Below are positions 1 through 7,835 of a stretch of 13,938 nt of DNA, one piece after another. The DNA comes from Bacillota bacterium (lineage in GTDB: Bacteria; Bacillota; Sulfobacillia; RBS10-35; JAJYVN01): the NCBI GenBank assembly GCA_021791995.1, contig JAJYVN010000045.1, positions 1 to 13,938 of the forward strand, given 5' to 3'. The translations under genes and the position numbers were made by a program. The notes beneath the pieces are model-generated. The model made no database searches. It saw only the letters and a program-made list of their open reading frames with translations, and was not told the origin of the DNA. The first letter of the stretch is position 1; every line of letters begins with the position of its first letter.

Positions 1-88
1 TCGGCACAAGTCGGCCGGACGCCTCCCAGCGGTAAACTGTGCGAACAGAGATGCCCAACCGTTTTGCGGCTTGCCCTGTCGAGAGCAT
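1..88 (-). CDS. tnpA: IS607-family serine transposase (TnpA), N-terminal fragment
   Basis: Only the first 29 codons are in the window; the gene runs off the left edge. The start is ATG at 88..86, preceded by an AAGGGA ribosome-binding site five to six bases upstream; an in-frame ATG at 103 is the alternative. The peptide contains STGQAAKRLGISVRTVYRW followed by EASGRLVP, the MerR-like helix-turn-helix that opens IS607-type transposases, where it precedes a serine-resolvase catalytic domain. Known family members use a serine nucleophile, need no terminal inverted repeats and usually carry tnpB downstream. The resolvase domain is not visible, so a free-standing excisionase or MerR-like regulator remains possible. 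The position right at the break in the neighbouring sulfatase gene favours a transposase. The gene is too short to appear as an ordinary long open frame. Confidence 0.72.
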   Translation of the reverse strand, partial: MLSTGQAAKRLGISVRTVYRWEASGRLVP

Positions 89-103
89 CTGTTCCCTTAT
101 CAT

Positions 104-151
104 AGGGTCATCATCCGATCACCGGCGCGTAATGTCAAGCGTCGATGTCTA
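104..151. mobile_element. probable left terminus of the IS607-like element
   Basis: This 48-bp stretch lies between the end of recognisable sulfatase coding sequence and the transposase start. It contains the pentamer ATGTC twice on the plus strand (132-136 and 145-149), 13 bp apart, which could be recombinase-binding repeats near the element end. Alignment with the intact paralogous sulfatase (shared GCGGAGT) breaks off at about 149-155, which is my estimate of the insertion junction. IS607 elements typically insert next to a GG dinucleotide and make no target duplication, so the exact base cannot be fixed without the uninterrupted allele. Confidence 0.45.
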
Positions 152-724
152 CTCCGCCACATCCTGCCGAACGATCGGTTCATCCGGCAGAAAGGGGGGA
201 ACCACGACCGCGCGTAAGTCCGCAGTCGAGTGCGCATACGGGCGGTGCGTCTCGGAAAAGCCGACCATGGCAAAAAACGGATCCGGTGGGGACTGGCCAA
301 GAAATTCCGTGACGCGCGGCACAACCGCATCCAGCGAGTTGGGGCCACCACGACCACCCCGCTCCGCCTGCACGATGTGCTGGTAACCCAAACCACGGGG
401 ATCACCGCTTGTCTCATGTTGAAGCCCGAACAGGAATGTCTGGTAACCGGCCCGCGTGAGAATTCCAGGGAGAAGGTCCACGTCTGATCGGAGACGGAAC
501 CCCATATGGGCCAAGCGGATCATACCGTTACTGTGCGGCACCAGCCCCGACAAAAGGCTCGCCCTGCTTGGGCTGCACTGCGGAGCGGAAGCAAACGCGG
601 AGGTGAATAGAACTCCTTCCGCTGCCATGCGGTCCAAGGCCGGGGTTTCCACTCCCGCTCCGTAGCACCCCAGCTGACACCCCGTATCGTGTGTGATCAC
701 CATCAGGAAATTCGGTCGTTGCAT
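149..724 (-). pseudogene. S1 sulfatase, 3'-truncated by an IS607-like insertion
   Basis: This 191-codon fragment is a sulfatase N-terminal part, clearly homologous along its length to the intact sulfatase at 3624-4985. It retains the PNFLMVITHD metal-site strand (His12-Asp13 where many sulfatases have Asp-Asp), the formylglycine motif CSPSR (Cys50, converted by a maturase to the catalytic formylglycine) followed by ASLLSG, and the ETHRP motif. Overall it is closest to the N-sulfoglucosamine sulfohydrolase type. The paralog continues after VRQELAE into its second metal site (TTDHG), but this frame stops at VRQDVAE with TAG. Both the DHG ligands and the C-terminal half are missing, so the product should be inactive. 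The start is ATG at 724 with a run of seven G residues (730-736) five bases upstream. There is no signal peptide. It is the last gene of the operon seen here, 67 bp behind the amylase lipoprotein. Confidence 0.85.
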
Positions 725-729
725 GTCTG

Positions 730-736
730 CCCCCCC
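730..736 (-). promoter_or_regulatory. G7 tract acting as ribosome-binding site
   Basis: A run of seven G (minus strand) ends five bases before the ATG of the truncated sulfatase. It is the only Shine-Dalgarno-like sequence there. Similar G6 tracts precede two other genes of the operon. Confidence 0.4.
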
Positions 737-791
737 GAGAACGCTTCGTACGCCGCAGGCACCCTGCCGCGGAACAGGTTCCCGTGCTCGA

Positions 792-3566
792 TCATGGACC
801 GCTCATGTGCACCGGCGGACTGGGTGCGTATGAATCCACGTTGGACGCTGCCACACGGAAACGGTAGGACCGGCTGGGATCCAGACCGGTCACGGTGATC
901 CGGCAGGGACTGCAGGGTGCTGCTACGGTGGACACCGGCACATAGCTGCCGGCCGTGTCGGTGCGGTACACCGTGTAAGTGTTCGCAAATGCCACGCTGG
1001 ACCAAGTCACCGTTACTACACCGGTCCCGGCGGTATCCGCCACCACCGCCGGCGCGGCAACGCTCACTGCGGGTACGTCAACAGGCAGGGAGGCTTCCGC
1101 CAGATCCGGTCCCCCACCCACGATCGGTACAACACGCAGCGTCAAGGGATTCTCCCCGAGGATGTCAAGGATGGAGAACGAATCCGCCATCGTCGGGGAA
1201 CCCAACGCCTGCCATCCGCCGACGCTTTCCTGTTGCACCTCGTACGCCGTCGCCCCCGGAAATGGGATCCATCGCAGTGCCGCACCCCCTGTGGCCGTGT
1301 CCTCATAGGCTATCGGCGCCGCTAGACGACTCAAGAGCAGCGCGCCAGAATACGGCCCCAGAGTCAGAGAGATGGTTTCCGCCTGGACAGTCAGCGCCGT
1401 ACCACCGCTCAGCACGTCATACAACGAAGTACCATCTGGGATACCTGCAGCACCAACCGGCACCTTGAAGGTTCGTGGTGCAGCTCCGTCGTTCAGCGCC
1501 TCGACAGCAAACTGGTTCGCCGTTTCCCCCACAGGGATCCGCTGGCCCAAACCGTTAATCCCGTTCTGGATGACCCGAGCAAATGCGTAGGTCTCGCCCT
1601 GGGCGAATAATGGAACAAAACTCCCCGTCCGGAGTACCGGGGCCGCGTCCCGCAACGAGCCCAACAGGCGGTAGTGCGTCAGCAGTGTCTGGTTGGCCGC
1701 ACCCCAGGGATATGTCTCGCGATTGTAAGGCGGACCGTACCCCCCCATTCCGGCTTCGTCTCCGTAATAGACGGCGGGGGCTCCAGGGAAGGCAAACTGA
1801 AAATCGCTCACCAGCTGAAGTCTCTCGAGGCCAACGGCCTGTTCGCCAGGGCTCGGCTTCCAAGTTGCCTGCGCGAACGCGGTCTGTTTGCTCGGCGCAC
1901 CTTCCACAACGTTCAAGATGCGTTCGGTGTCCTGTGAGTCCACCAGATTCATCATGCTGTAGAACGCGGGGAGCGGGTAGTCCGAATACAGCGCCATCAA
2001 TGCATTGTTGAACTGCGATGAGCTCTCCGGTGACGGTTGGATGGCACCGTCCCGGTAGACACCACCAAAGAAACCCGTGACGGCGAAGAGGAACTGGTAG
2101 TTCATCACCGAGTCAAAGGTCGTCCCCGTCAGCCAGTCTGTTCCATGATCGTTGGTGGCATTGGGCCAAATCTCCCCGATGATGGCGGCTTGGGGGTCCG
2201 TCGCAAGTACCGCCTGCCGGAAGCCCTGCCAAAAGCCGCTCGACAGAGGAATCGTATCCGCCGAGTCAAGGCGCCAACCCGAGGCCCCCATGGCCAGCCA
2301 GTACCGTGCCACAGAATTCGCGTTCGGATCCGTGGGATCAGCTGGGTCGCTCTGACCAAAGACGAATTGCTGCCAACTGCGACTCAGGGGATTCGTCAGC
2401 GCCAGCGGCGCATCCCCATGCCAGGCGGCGTAAGGGAGTTTTCCTCCCGGTGTCCACTGATACCAGTTGTAAAACGGTGAGGTGCTTGCAGAGTTCAGGT
2501 GTTGCTGCCAGGCGCCAACGCCAGGATACGTTCCGTAGCGGTTCATATACAGGCTGTTGGCTCCCGTATCCTCGAATGCGCCATCGAGGATGAGGTGGAT
2601 ACCCAATTGTTGAGCGCGTTCGACGAGTTGCTCGAAGGCGCCGAGGGTGCCGAATCCAGGATCAATGGCTTTAAAATTCCCGGTGTCGTATTTGTGATTG
2701 CTGCTGGCCTGGAAAATCGGCGTCATGTAAAGCGCCGTGACTCCCAGGCTCTTGAGGTAATCGAGCTTGGCGGTGATTCCGGGCAGGTTCCCACCAAAAA
2801 AGTCGTTCGAACTCCCCACCGTGCAGTGCAGTTTTTGCTCCAATGCGGCGTTGGCACTCGACGGCACAACCTTCACCGCCGGGTTGCAAGGTATTCCGTT
2901 CCAATTCTGATGAAAGTAGATGGGGGCGGGGGTTCCGGGCTGAGTCGCAGCCCACCACTGAGTCGTGGGATTCTCGTTCAACGCGATATTGCCATCATAG
3001 AATCGGTCAGGGAAGATCTCATAGATCACGGCGTTTTGAAGCCAGCTGGGCGTGGTAAAGCCGGGCACATAGACAGTCAACTGAAAGCTACCAACCTTCG
3101 TACCGCTGTACGAGGCACCGTTTGGGCCATAGTAGACAGCACCGGATCGGTTCTGAACGCGGAACCGATACCAGAGAACCCCCGCCCGAGCGATGTCCGA
3201 TGGGGGAACCGTCACCGACCAGAAGGCCTCCTTGTTCCCTGTGGACCCGACGCCTGACGCAGTCCCTTTGGTGTCCGCGTGGCTTGGGTGCATGGGCAGA
3301 AACACATCCGCGCCGGTGACCCCACCAACGTTGAAAAGTTCCACCGCTGCCGATGAGATGTTATCGGCCGCTGACCGCAACCGGAGCCTGACGGCGGTAC
3401 CGACGGTCACGGCACCAAACGGAGCTCGGTAGAAAAGGGTGTATGGGTTGTGCAAGAGAGCCCCGATATTCACCGGCTGGCTGAGACCGTTAGCAGCACA
3501 TCCGCCCAACACCAGGGTCGCTGCGCTGAGCAACGCCAGAACCCACGCGCTCCACGTCTTCAGCAC
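792..3566 (-). CDS. secreted GH13 alpha-amylase/neopullulanase-like lipoprotein with FnIII-like C-terminus
   Basis: This 924-residue protein begins with a lipoprotein signal peptide (hydrophobic 7-20, lipobox LGGC, Cys23), so it should be anchored outside the membrane. An N-terminal beta-domain of neopullulanase type spans about 40-165. The GH13 catalytic barrel follows from AVIYEIFPDRF (179-189), through GGNLPGITAKLDYL and ALYMTPIFQ, to about 610. The catalytic residues are intact: nucleophile Asp434 in GWRLD, acid/base Glu465 in IIGEIW, Asp546 in the fourth conserved region. The two substrate-binding histidines are not: region I reads DGAFED (328-333) instead of the usual D-x-x-x-N-H, and region IV reads DSQD (543-546) instead of HD. 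Two FnIII-like domains occupy about 750-830 and 835-924. Expected role: depolymerising an alpha-glucan at the cell surface. The start is GTG at 3566 with a G6 tract seven bases upstream. It lies 57 bp after the sulfatase gene. Confidence 0.88.
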   Translation of the reverse strand: MLKTWSAWVLALLSAATLVLGGCAANGLSQPVNIGALLHNPYTLFYRAPFGAVTVGTAVRLRLRSAADNISSAAVELFNVGGVTGADVFLPMHPSHADTKGTASGVGSTGNKEAFWSVTVPPSDIARAGVLWYRFRVQNRSGAVYYGPNGASYSGTKVGSFQLTVYVPGFTTPSWLQNAVIYEIFPDRFYDGNIALNENPTTQWWAATQPGTPAPIYFHQNWNGIPCNPAVKVVPSSANAALEQKLHCTVGSSNDFFGGNLPGITAKLDYLKSLGVTALYMTPIFQASSNHKYDTGNFKAIDPGFGTLGAFEQLVERAQQLGIHLILDGAFEDTGANSLYMNRYGTYPGVGAWQQHLNSASTSPFYNWYQWTPGGKLPYAAWHGDAPLALTNPLSRSWQQFVFGQSDPADPTDPNANSVARYWLAMGASGWRLDSADTIPLSSGFWQGFRQAVLATDPQAAIIGEIWPNATNDHGTDWLTGTTFDSVMNYQFLFAVTGFFGGVYRDGAIQPSPESSSQFNNALMALYSDYPLPAFYSMMNLVDSQDTERILNVVEGAPSKQTAFAQATWKPSPGEQAVGLERLQLVSDFQFAFPGAPAVYYGDEAGMGGYGPPYNRETYPWGAANQTLLTHYRLLGSLRDAAPVLRTGSFVPLFAQGETYAFARVIQNGINGLGQRIPVGETANQFAVEALNDGAAPRTFKVPVGAAGIPDGTSLYDVLSGGTALTVQAETISLTLGPYSGALLLSRLAAPIAYEDTATGGAALRWIPFPGATAYEVQQESVGGWQALGSPTMADSFSILDILGENPLTLRVVPIVGGGPDLAEASLPVDVPAVSVAAPAVVADTAGTGVVTVTWSSVAFANTYTVYRTDTAGSYVPVSTVAAPCSPCRITVTGLDPSRSYRFRVAASNVDSYAPSPPVHMSGP

Positions 3567-3573
3567 GCGACAT

Positions 3574-3579
3574 CCCCCC
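3574..3579 (-). promoter_or_regulatory. G6 ribosome-binding site before GTG start
   Basis: AGGGGGG on the minus strand lies seven bases before the GTG at 3566. It supports GTG as the start. An ATG seven bases upstream of that GTG is out of frame. Confidence 0.45.
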
Positions 3580-3623
3580 TTGTGCCAGACGTTGGATCAG
3601 CTGCCGATGCCTATTCGATGTCC

Positions 3624-4985
3624 TCAGGGACGATCCATCACCTCGTCGATCAACCGCTGCTCGATGGTAGTCAGGGGACGGTACCACCGGCCTTCCCGCA
3701 CATCGGTCGCCAGACGGTCTGCCTGGATGAGCGGAGGCTTTACGGCTCCCTGCAGTAGCGGGTCCCCCGTAGACTCCATCCACCCCAACACCCGCCTTCG
3801 AAGGTCTTGGATGATTTCTGATAACGATGGGTCGTGCACAAGATTCCTTGTCTCACCAGGATCGGCTTGCAGGTCGTAGAACTCTTCTGCTGCACGCGCC
3901 CGGGCGTAATACGCCTCACGCACGGCCGCTCCGGAAGGAGAGCGATCGATATCCGCCGGAATGTACACCTCCGGTGACTCCGGGTCGAAGCTGCGGATAT
4001 ATTTATACCGGTCCGTACGAATGCCGCGTAGCGGGTTGTACCGGTCATGCCACGTCTCTTCGAAAAACACGTGTTGCTGCGGTTCGTATGCTCCACGGGT
4101 CAGTAGCGCCAAGAAGCTCCGTCCCCGGATGTGCCCCGGCACCTTCTGGCCAGCAAGTTCCAGCAATGTCGGTAGAAGATCCACGTGGCTCAGTAGATGG
4201 TCATCCACCTGCCCCTGCGGGACATGGGCCGACCAACGCACCAACAGGGCGGTCTCAAGCCCTGGATCATACGCCATACCCTTGGCCCGCGGGAAAGCGA
4301 TGCCATGGTCTGTGGTGTAGATGAGAAGGGTTTGTTCCGCCAAACCAACCTCGTCCAAGGTCACCATAATCCGGTCGACCGCCTCGTCCACGGCGCGCAC
4401 GAGTCCACCGAACTCCGCTAGTTCTTGGCGGACCGCTGCGATGTCGGGTAGATAGGAAGGAACCCGCTCGACTATCGGATCATCGGGGTGATAGGCAGGG
4501 CGATCAAACGGCCGATGGGTCTCGTTCATGCCGACCATAAGGAAGAACGGACGGCTCTCCTGGCTAGAACGTTCCTTGAGCCAAGTCGCCACGTCCTGTC
4601 CCACACTCGCGGCGTCCCGCCTAGTCCCGAGAAGTGATTGATACCCGAGCCGGCGTGCGTCGGTGTCCTCGTGCTGCAGGCCACAGAGCACCGTCTGGTA
4701 GCCAGCATCGCTGAGGTACTGAGGCAAGCAGCGTTCTTCGGGGTGAAGCCGCCAGCCCAAATGTGCCAGTCCCATTAAACCGTTCTCGTGCGGAAAGCGT
4801 CCGGTGAGCATGGACCCACGGCTCGGTGAGCACTGTGGTGCAGTGCAAAACGAGTGGCTGAAACGGATGCCCTGTTCCGCGAGTCGATCAAGGTGTGGCG
4901 TGCTAACAGACGCCCCGTAACACCCCAGCCGACGTCCCGTATCGTGCGTGATAACCATGATGATGTTCGGTTGGCCTTGCCGCAA
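3624..4985 (-). CDS. cytoplasmic S1 sulfatase, N-sulfoglucosamine sulfohydrolase-like
   Basis: This is an intact sulfatase of 453 residues from the TTG at 4985. I prefer that start because GGAGG sits eight bases before it; the frame also allows TTG at 5003 (459 residues, numbering used here), which overlaps the previous gene's stop but has no ribosome-binding site. Motifs: MVITHD first metal site (His20-Asp21), CSPSR at 58-62 with Cys58 the formylglycine precursor, ETHRP at 161-165, and YTTDHG with Asp232-His233 followed by AFPRAKG (Lys241). The layout resembles N-sulfoglucosamine sulfohydrolase, so it may remove O- or N-sulfate from a glucose or glucosamine residue; the true substrate is unknown. 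No signal peptide is present, implying action on imported oligosaccharides. It needs a formylglycine-generating maturase, which is not in this window. Its start lies inside the tail of the GH13 gene, suggesting translational coupling. Confidence 0.9.
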   Translation of the reverse strand: MRQGQPNIIMVITHDTGRRLGCYGASVSTPHLDRLAEQGIRFSHSFCTAPQCSPSRGSMLTGRFPHENGLMGLAHLGWRLHPEERCLPQYLSDAGYQTVLCGLQHEDTDARRLGYQSLLGTRRDAASVGQDVATWLKERSSQESRPFFLMVGMNETHRPFDRPAYHPDDPIVERVPSYLPDIAAVRQELAEFGGLVRAVDEAVDRIMVTLDEVGLAEQTLLIYTTDHGIAFPRAKGMAYDPGLETALLVRWSAHVPQGQVDDHLLSHVDLLPTLLELAGQKVPGHIRGRSFLALLTRGAYEPQQHVFFEETWHDRYNPLRGIRTDRYKYIRSFDPESPEVYIPADIDRSPSGAAVREAYYARARAAEEFYDLQADPGETRNLVHDPSLSEIIQDLRRRVLGWMESTGDPLLQGAVKPPLIQADRLATDVREGRWYRPLTTIEQRLIDEVMDRP

Positions 4986-4993
4986 ACGCGACA

Positions 4994-4998
4994 CCTCC
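4994..4998 (-). promoter_or_regulatory. GGAGG ribosome-binding site that decides the sulfatase start
   Basis: The minus strand reads GGAGG followed by eight bases and then TTG at 4985. It lies just after the stop codon of the upstream GH13 gene (5002-5000), so terminating ribosomes could re-initiate here. Confidence 0.6.
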
Positions 4999-4999
4999 G

Positions 5000-6718
5000 T
5001 CAACGTTGCATATCCGTCGTACTCCCCACCAACGAGTCAACCTTCCAGAGCCCGACCGATCGAGGAGGGAGGACATCTCCATCCTCGTCCAGGCGCCGGA
5101 TCGGTCCATCCTCCCTAGGACGCCATGGATGTTCGCCTAAGTTGGCGGCCACCAAGATGTCCCCCTCGGGATGGGTCCGTCGGAACGCGTAGACGAGGGG
5201 GTGGCCGCTTGCAACGGATTCCATATCACCACAGGACAGTGCTGCATACTGCTTTCGCAGCGCGATCAACGCGCGATACCGTTCGCGCATGGCAACTTGC
5301 TGGTGCGTAACGTCCCATTCCATGCAACGGCGGGCGTCCGGATGCTCCGGACCGCCTTCCATGCCGATCTCATCGCCGTAGTAGATGGACGGCATCCCCG
5401 GCAGAGTGAGTTGAAGCCCAGCTGCACACATCGCCCGTTCGGCGTCACCGCCGAAGTGGGTACGAACCCGTTCCGTATCGTGACTCCCAAGAATGTTCAT
5501 CATCACGTGCTCCACCGTGGGTGGAGTCACCGTGCGTATCCGTGTGATCTCTTCGGCGAATGCGCTTGCATTCTTCCGTCCAGAGACGAAGCCCAAAATC
5601 GCCCGACGCCAGCGGTACGCCATGACGGTGTCGAACTCGGACCCGTCCAGAAATGCCGTCGGATCGTGCCAGACCTCTCCAATGATCAACGCGTCCGGAT
5701 TTACCGAGCGCACCGTCTCGCGGAAGGTTCTCCAAAACACATGGTCCACTTCGTTGGCCACGTCGAGCCGCCAGCCGTCGATACCAAAACGCGTCCAGTA
5801 GGTTGCAACGTCAAGAATGTACCGGCGAACACCGACACGGTGCGTCAGCAGCTTCGGCATGGATGCATTGCGGTTCGCGAACGTCTCGTAATTCGGCGGA
5901 TCGAGCGAGATCCGCTCACCATGCACGCGAAACCACTCCCAGTATGGGGAGGAACGGCCTTGCGCGACAGCATCTCGAAAGGGGGCGAATCCCGCTCCGC
6001 AGTGGTTAAACACACCGTCGAGGACAACGCGCAAACCGAGATTATGCGCACCATCTATGAGTTGCCGCAAATTCTCCTCGGTACCCAGGGGCGGATCGAT
6101 CCGATAGTAATCTGTGGTATCGTACCGATGATTCGTGTTGGCCTGGAAGATGGGCGTGAGATACAACGCCTGAACCCCGAGATCGGCTAGATACGGCAAT
6201 TGGCTTCGTATTCCTTCCAGATCCCCGCCAAAGAAGGACGAGCCAGTCGGGGGAGCTCCCCAAGGAAGAGTTCCTGGCAGATCAGTGGATGGATCGCCGT
6301 TGCAGAACCGGTCGGGGAAGATCTGGTAAAACACTGCCCCCACGGCCCAGGCCGGTATGGCGTGCAAATCGCCGTCTCCGACGTACGGATACTGAAACCA
6401 CGAGGTTTCACCGCGTGTAGCCGCAAGCCCGTCCGCTCCGAACCAGCAAGCGTTGCCCGCCTCATCCTCAACGCGAAACCGATAGGCAAAGCGGCGGGTG
6501 CTCAGGTGCATCACGCCTCGCCAGTGCGAACGTTGTCCCTCGTCACCCAGCAAGGAGAGGGATTGCACGTTCTCCGCTCCACCGTATCGGTCGCGAAAAA
6601 TAGCAGCCGCCGACGCGCAACTACCCCGGGCGACCGCCAGCCGAACCTCCAGATCGTAGGGGCCCATCGGGGTGGCCCACGGTAACCGCGCGTAGTGCTC
6701 TGCCCATGGAACAGACAA
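5000..6718 (-). CDS. cytoplasmic GH13 neopullulanase/cyclomaltodextrinase
   Basis: This GH13 enzyme lacks a signal peptide. Counting from the upstream ATG at 6736 (578 residues), the N-terminal beta-domain covers 1-125. The barrel starts at AVFYQIFPDRF (134-144) and carries all canonical regions: DGVFNH (240-245), GWRLD with nucleophile Asp325, IIGEVW with acid/base Glu354, and GSHD with His419-Asp420. MPKLL (293-297) corresponds to the MPKLN fifth region typical of the neopullulanase/cyclomaltodextrinase/maltogenic amylase group (GH13_20). Expected role: hydrolysis of imported malto-oligosaccharides, cyclodextrins or pullulan fragments in the cytoplasm. GGAGG lies within codons 2-4 of the longer frame and eight bases before TTG at 6718, so 6718 (572 residues) is my preferred start. 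ATG 6736 has only a weak site. It follows the oxidoreductase by about 50 bp, and its stop overlaps the longest version of the sulfatase frame. Confidence 0.9.
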   Translation of the reverse strand: MSVPWAEHYARLPWATPMGPYDLEVRLAVARGSCASAAAIFRDRYGGAENVQSLSLLGDEGQRSHWRGVMHLSTRRFAYRFRVEDEAGNACWFGADGLAATRGETSWFQYPYVGDGDLHAIPAWAVGAVFYQIFPDRFCNGDPSTDLPGTLPWGAPPTGSSFFGGDLEGIRSQLPYLADLGVQALYLTPIFQANTNHRYDTTDYYRIDPPLGTEENLRQLIDGAHNLGLRVVLDGVFNHCGAGFAPFRDAVAQGRSSPYWEWFRVHGERISLDPPNYETFANRNASMPKLLTHRVGVRRYILDVATYWTRFGIDGWRLDVANEVDHVFWRTFRETVRSVNPDALIIGEVWHDPTAFLDGSEFDTVMAYRWRRAILGFVSGRKNASAFAEEITRIRTVTPPTVEHVMMNILGSHDTERVRTHFGGDAERAMCAAGLQLTLPGMPSIYYGDEIGMEGGPEHPDARRCMEWDVTHQQVAMRERYRALIALRKQYAALSCGDMESVASGHPLVYAFRRTHPEGDILVAANLGEHPWRPREDGPIRRLDEDGDVLPPRSVGLWKVDSLVGSTTDMQR

Positions 6719-6726
6719 TGATGGTA

Positions 6727-6731
6727 CCTCC
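6727..6731 (-). promoter_or_regulatory. GGAGG ribosome-binding site favouring TTG at 6718
   Basis: GGAGG on the minus strand is followed by eight bases and TTG, the same arrangement as before the sulfatase at 4985. The upstream ATG at 6736 would place this site inside the coding region. Confidence 0.5.
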
Positions 6732-6766
6732 AACATTGATCTTCTTCGATCTAGTCGGTCTGTCCC

Positions 6767-7783
6767 CTATCGGGTCGATGCCTGAACGCGGACCGGTTGC
6801 CCCGCATCGACGGAGGCGTAAACAGCATCGGTGAACAGTGCCGCCACCAACCCACATTCGGCAGGTGCCTGAACTTCCTCCCCACCTTGGATGGCTCGCA
6901 CAAAATTCTGATCCTTGCTGCCCGGGAATGCCTTCATGTCTTCGGGTAGCACGGCCTGGGGATCCTCCCCTTTGCGCTGCACGGTCACCCTTGGTTGCCG
7001 CGCTCCCCAGACGGACCCCTCCACCGTGATACACGCGTCGCGACACCAGAAATGCATGCCTTCATCCATCCGTATCGGGTGTTCACCGACGATGGCCATG
7101 GTCCCCAGGGCGCCCCCCTCGCAGCGGAAGGTGATCGCCGACAAGACATCCACCTCGCGGCCACGGCAGTCGATCAGAGCAAATACCTCCTCCGGCACCA
7201 GTCCACTCATCCAGAACACGGCGTCCACCAGATGGCTCCCAGAGTCGGCAAGTTCACCGCCGCCGGAGAGCGCCCGAACGCTGCGCCACCCGGCGCCCTT
7301 CCAATCCTGGGCAAGCCAGCACTCGATGAAGTGGATCGGGCCATATAGCCCTGACGAAAGGACGTCGCGGACCCAGCGGTATGGCCCCAGGTAGTGGCGC
7401 TGGTAACCCACGAGCAGCACCCGACGATACCGGTCACGCAACTCGATGAGGCGGCGCGCTTGCTCAGCATTGACAACCATTGGTTTCTCCACTTCGACAT
7501 GCACCCCAGCCGCAAGGGCATGCGCCACCGTTTCCTCGTGAAGCGCGTGCGGGATGGAGATGACAACACCGTCGGGCTTGATGGTATCGATCATCACCCG
7601 ATAGTCCGAGAAGCAAGGTAGTGATGCAGCCCCTGGTATCTTGTCTGTGATGTCGTTCATAGCCGCAGGATTCACATCGCAGATGGCCACCACCTCAGCC
7701 TCGGGAATCGACATAACGGATCGAATATGACCGCGACTGTTTGCGCCACAACCGATGAACGCAATGCGGACACGTTCTGCCAT
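6767..7783 (-). CDS. Gfo/Idh/MocA-family NAD(P)-dependent oxidoreductase
   Basis: This 338-residue protein has the normal length for the family. The Rossmann motif GCGANSRGH (11-19) binds NAD(P); EKPM (99-102) is the family EKP motif with Lys100; DSGSHLVD (180-187) provides the D-x-x-x-H residues of the active site. Family members oxidise or epimerise hydroxyls of sugars and cyclitols, and some make 3-keto-glycosides. The substrate cannot be read from the sequence, but the locus suggests a glucose-type unit or its sulfated derivative. I take ATG at 7783 as the start because the Rossmann fold begins a few residues later. The same frame is open to 8143, but that extension is Arg/Pro-rich, overlaps the neighbouring gene and lacks family similarity. 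The gene is 52 bp downstream of the binding-protein gene. Confidence 0.88.
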   Translation of the reverse strand: MAERVRIAFIGCGANSRGHIRSVMSIPEAEVVAICDVNPAAMNDITDKIPGAASLPCFSDYRVMIDTIKPDGVVISIPHALHEETVAHALAAGVHVEVEKPMVVNAEQARRLIELRDRYRRVLLVGYQRHYLGPYRWVRDVLSSGLYGPIHFIECWLAQDWKGAGWRSVRALSGGGELADSGSHLVDAVFWMSGLVPEEVFALIDCRGREVDVLSAITFRCEGGALGTMAIVGEHPIRMDEGMHFWCRDACITVEGSVWGARQPRVTVQRKGEDPQAVLPEDMKAFPGSKDQNFVRAIQGGEEVQAPAECGLVAALFTDAVYASVDAGQPVRVQASTR

Positions 7784-7792
7784 TTTGCCACG

Positions 7793-7798
7793 CCCCCC
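7793..7798 (-). promoter_or_regulatory. G6 tract upstream of the oxidoreductase start
   Basis: Six G on the minus strand lie nine bases before ATG 7783. It is the best available ribosome-binding candidate and supports 7783 over longer alternatives. Confidence 0.35.
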
Positions 7799-7835
7799 AG
7801 ACAATCCAACATGAGGATGTAGAAGCCTGACCTCT

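Noticed and set aside
725..791. Small inverted repeats between the amylase and truncated sulfatase genes (GGAAC/GTTCC, GCAGG/CCTGC)
   Set aside because: Stems are only 5 bp, without a T run; too weak to call a terminator or regulatory structure.
2499..3257. Plus-strand open frame of 252 codons
   Set aside because: Antisense to the GH13 lipoprotein; no recognisable motif.
5171..6190. Plus-strand open frame of 339 codons
   Set aside because: Antisense to the conserved GH13 catalytic core; no family features, only a GC-rich shadow frame.
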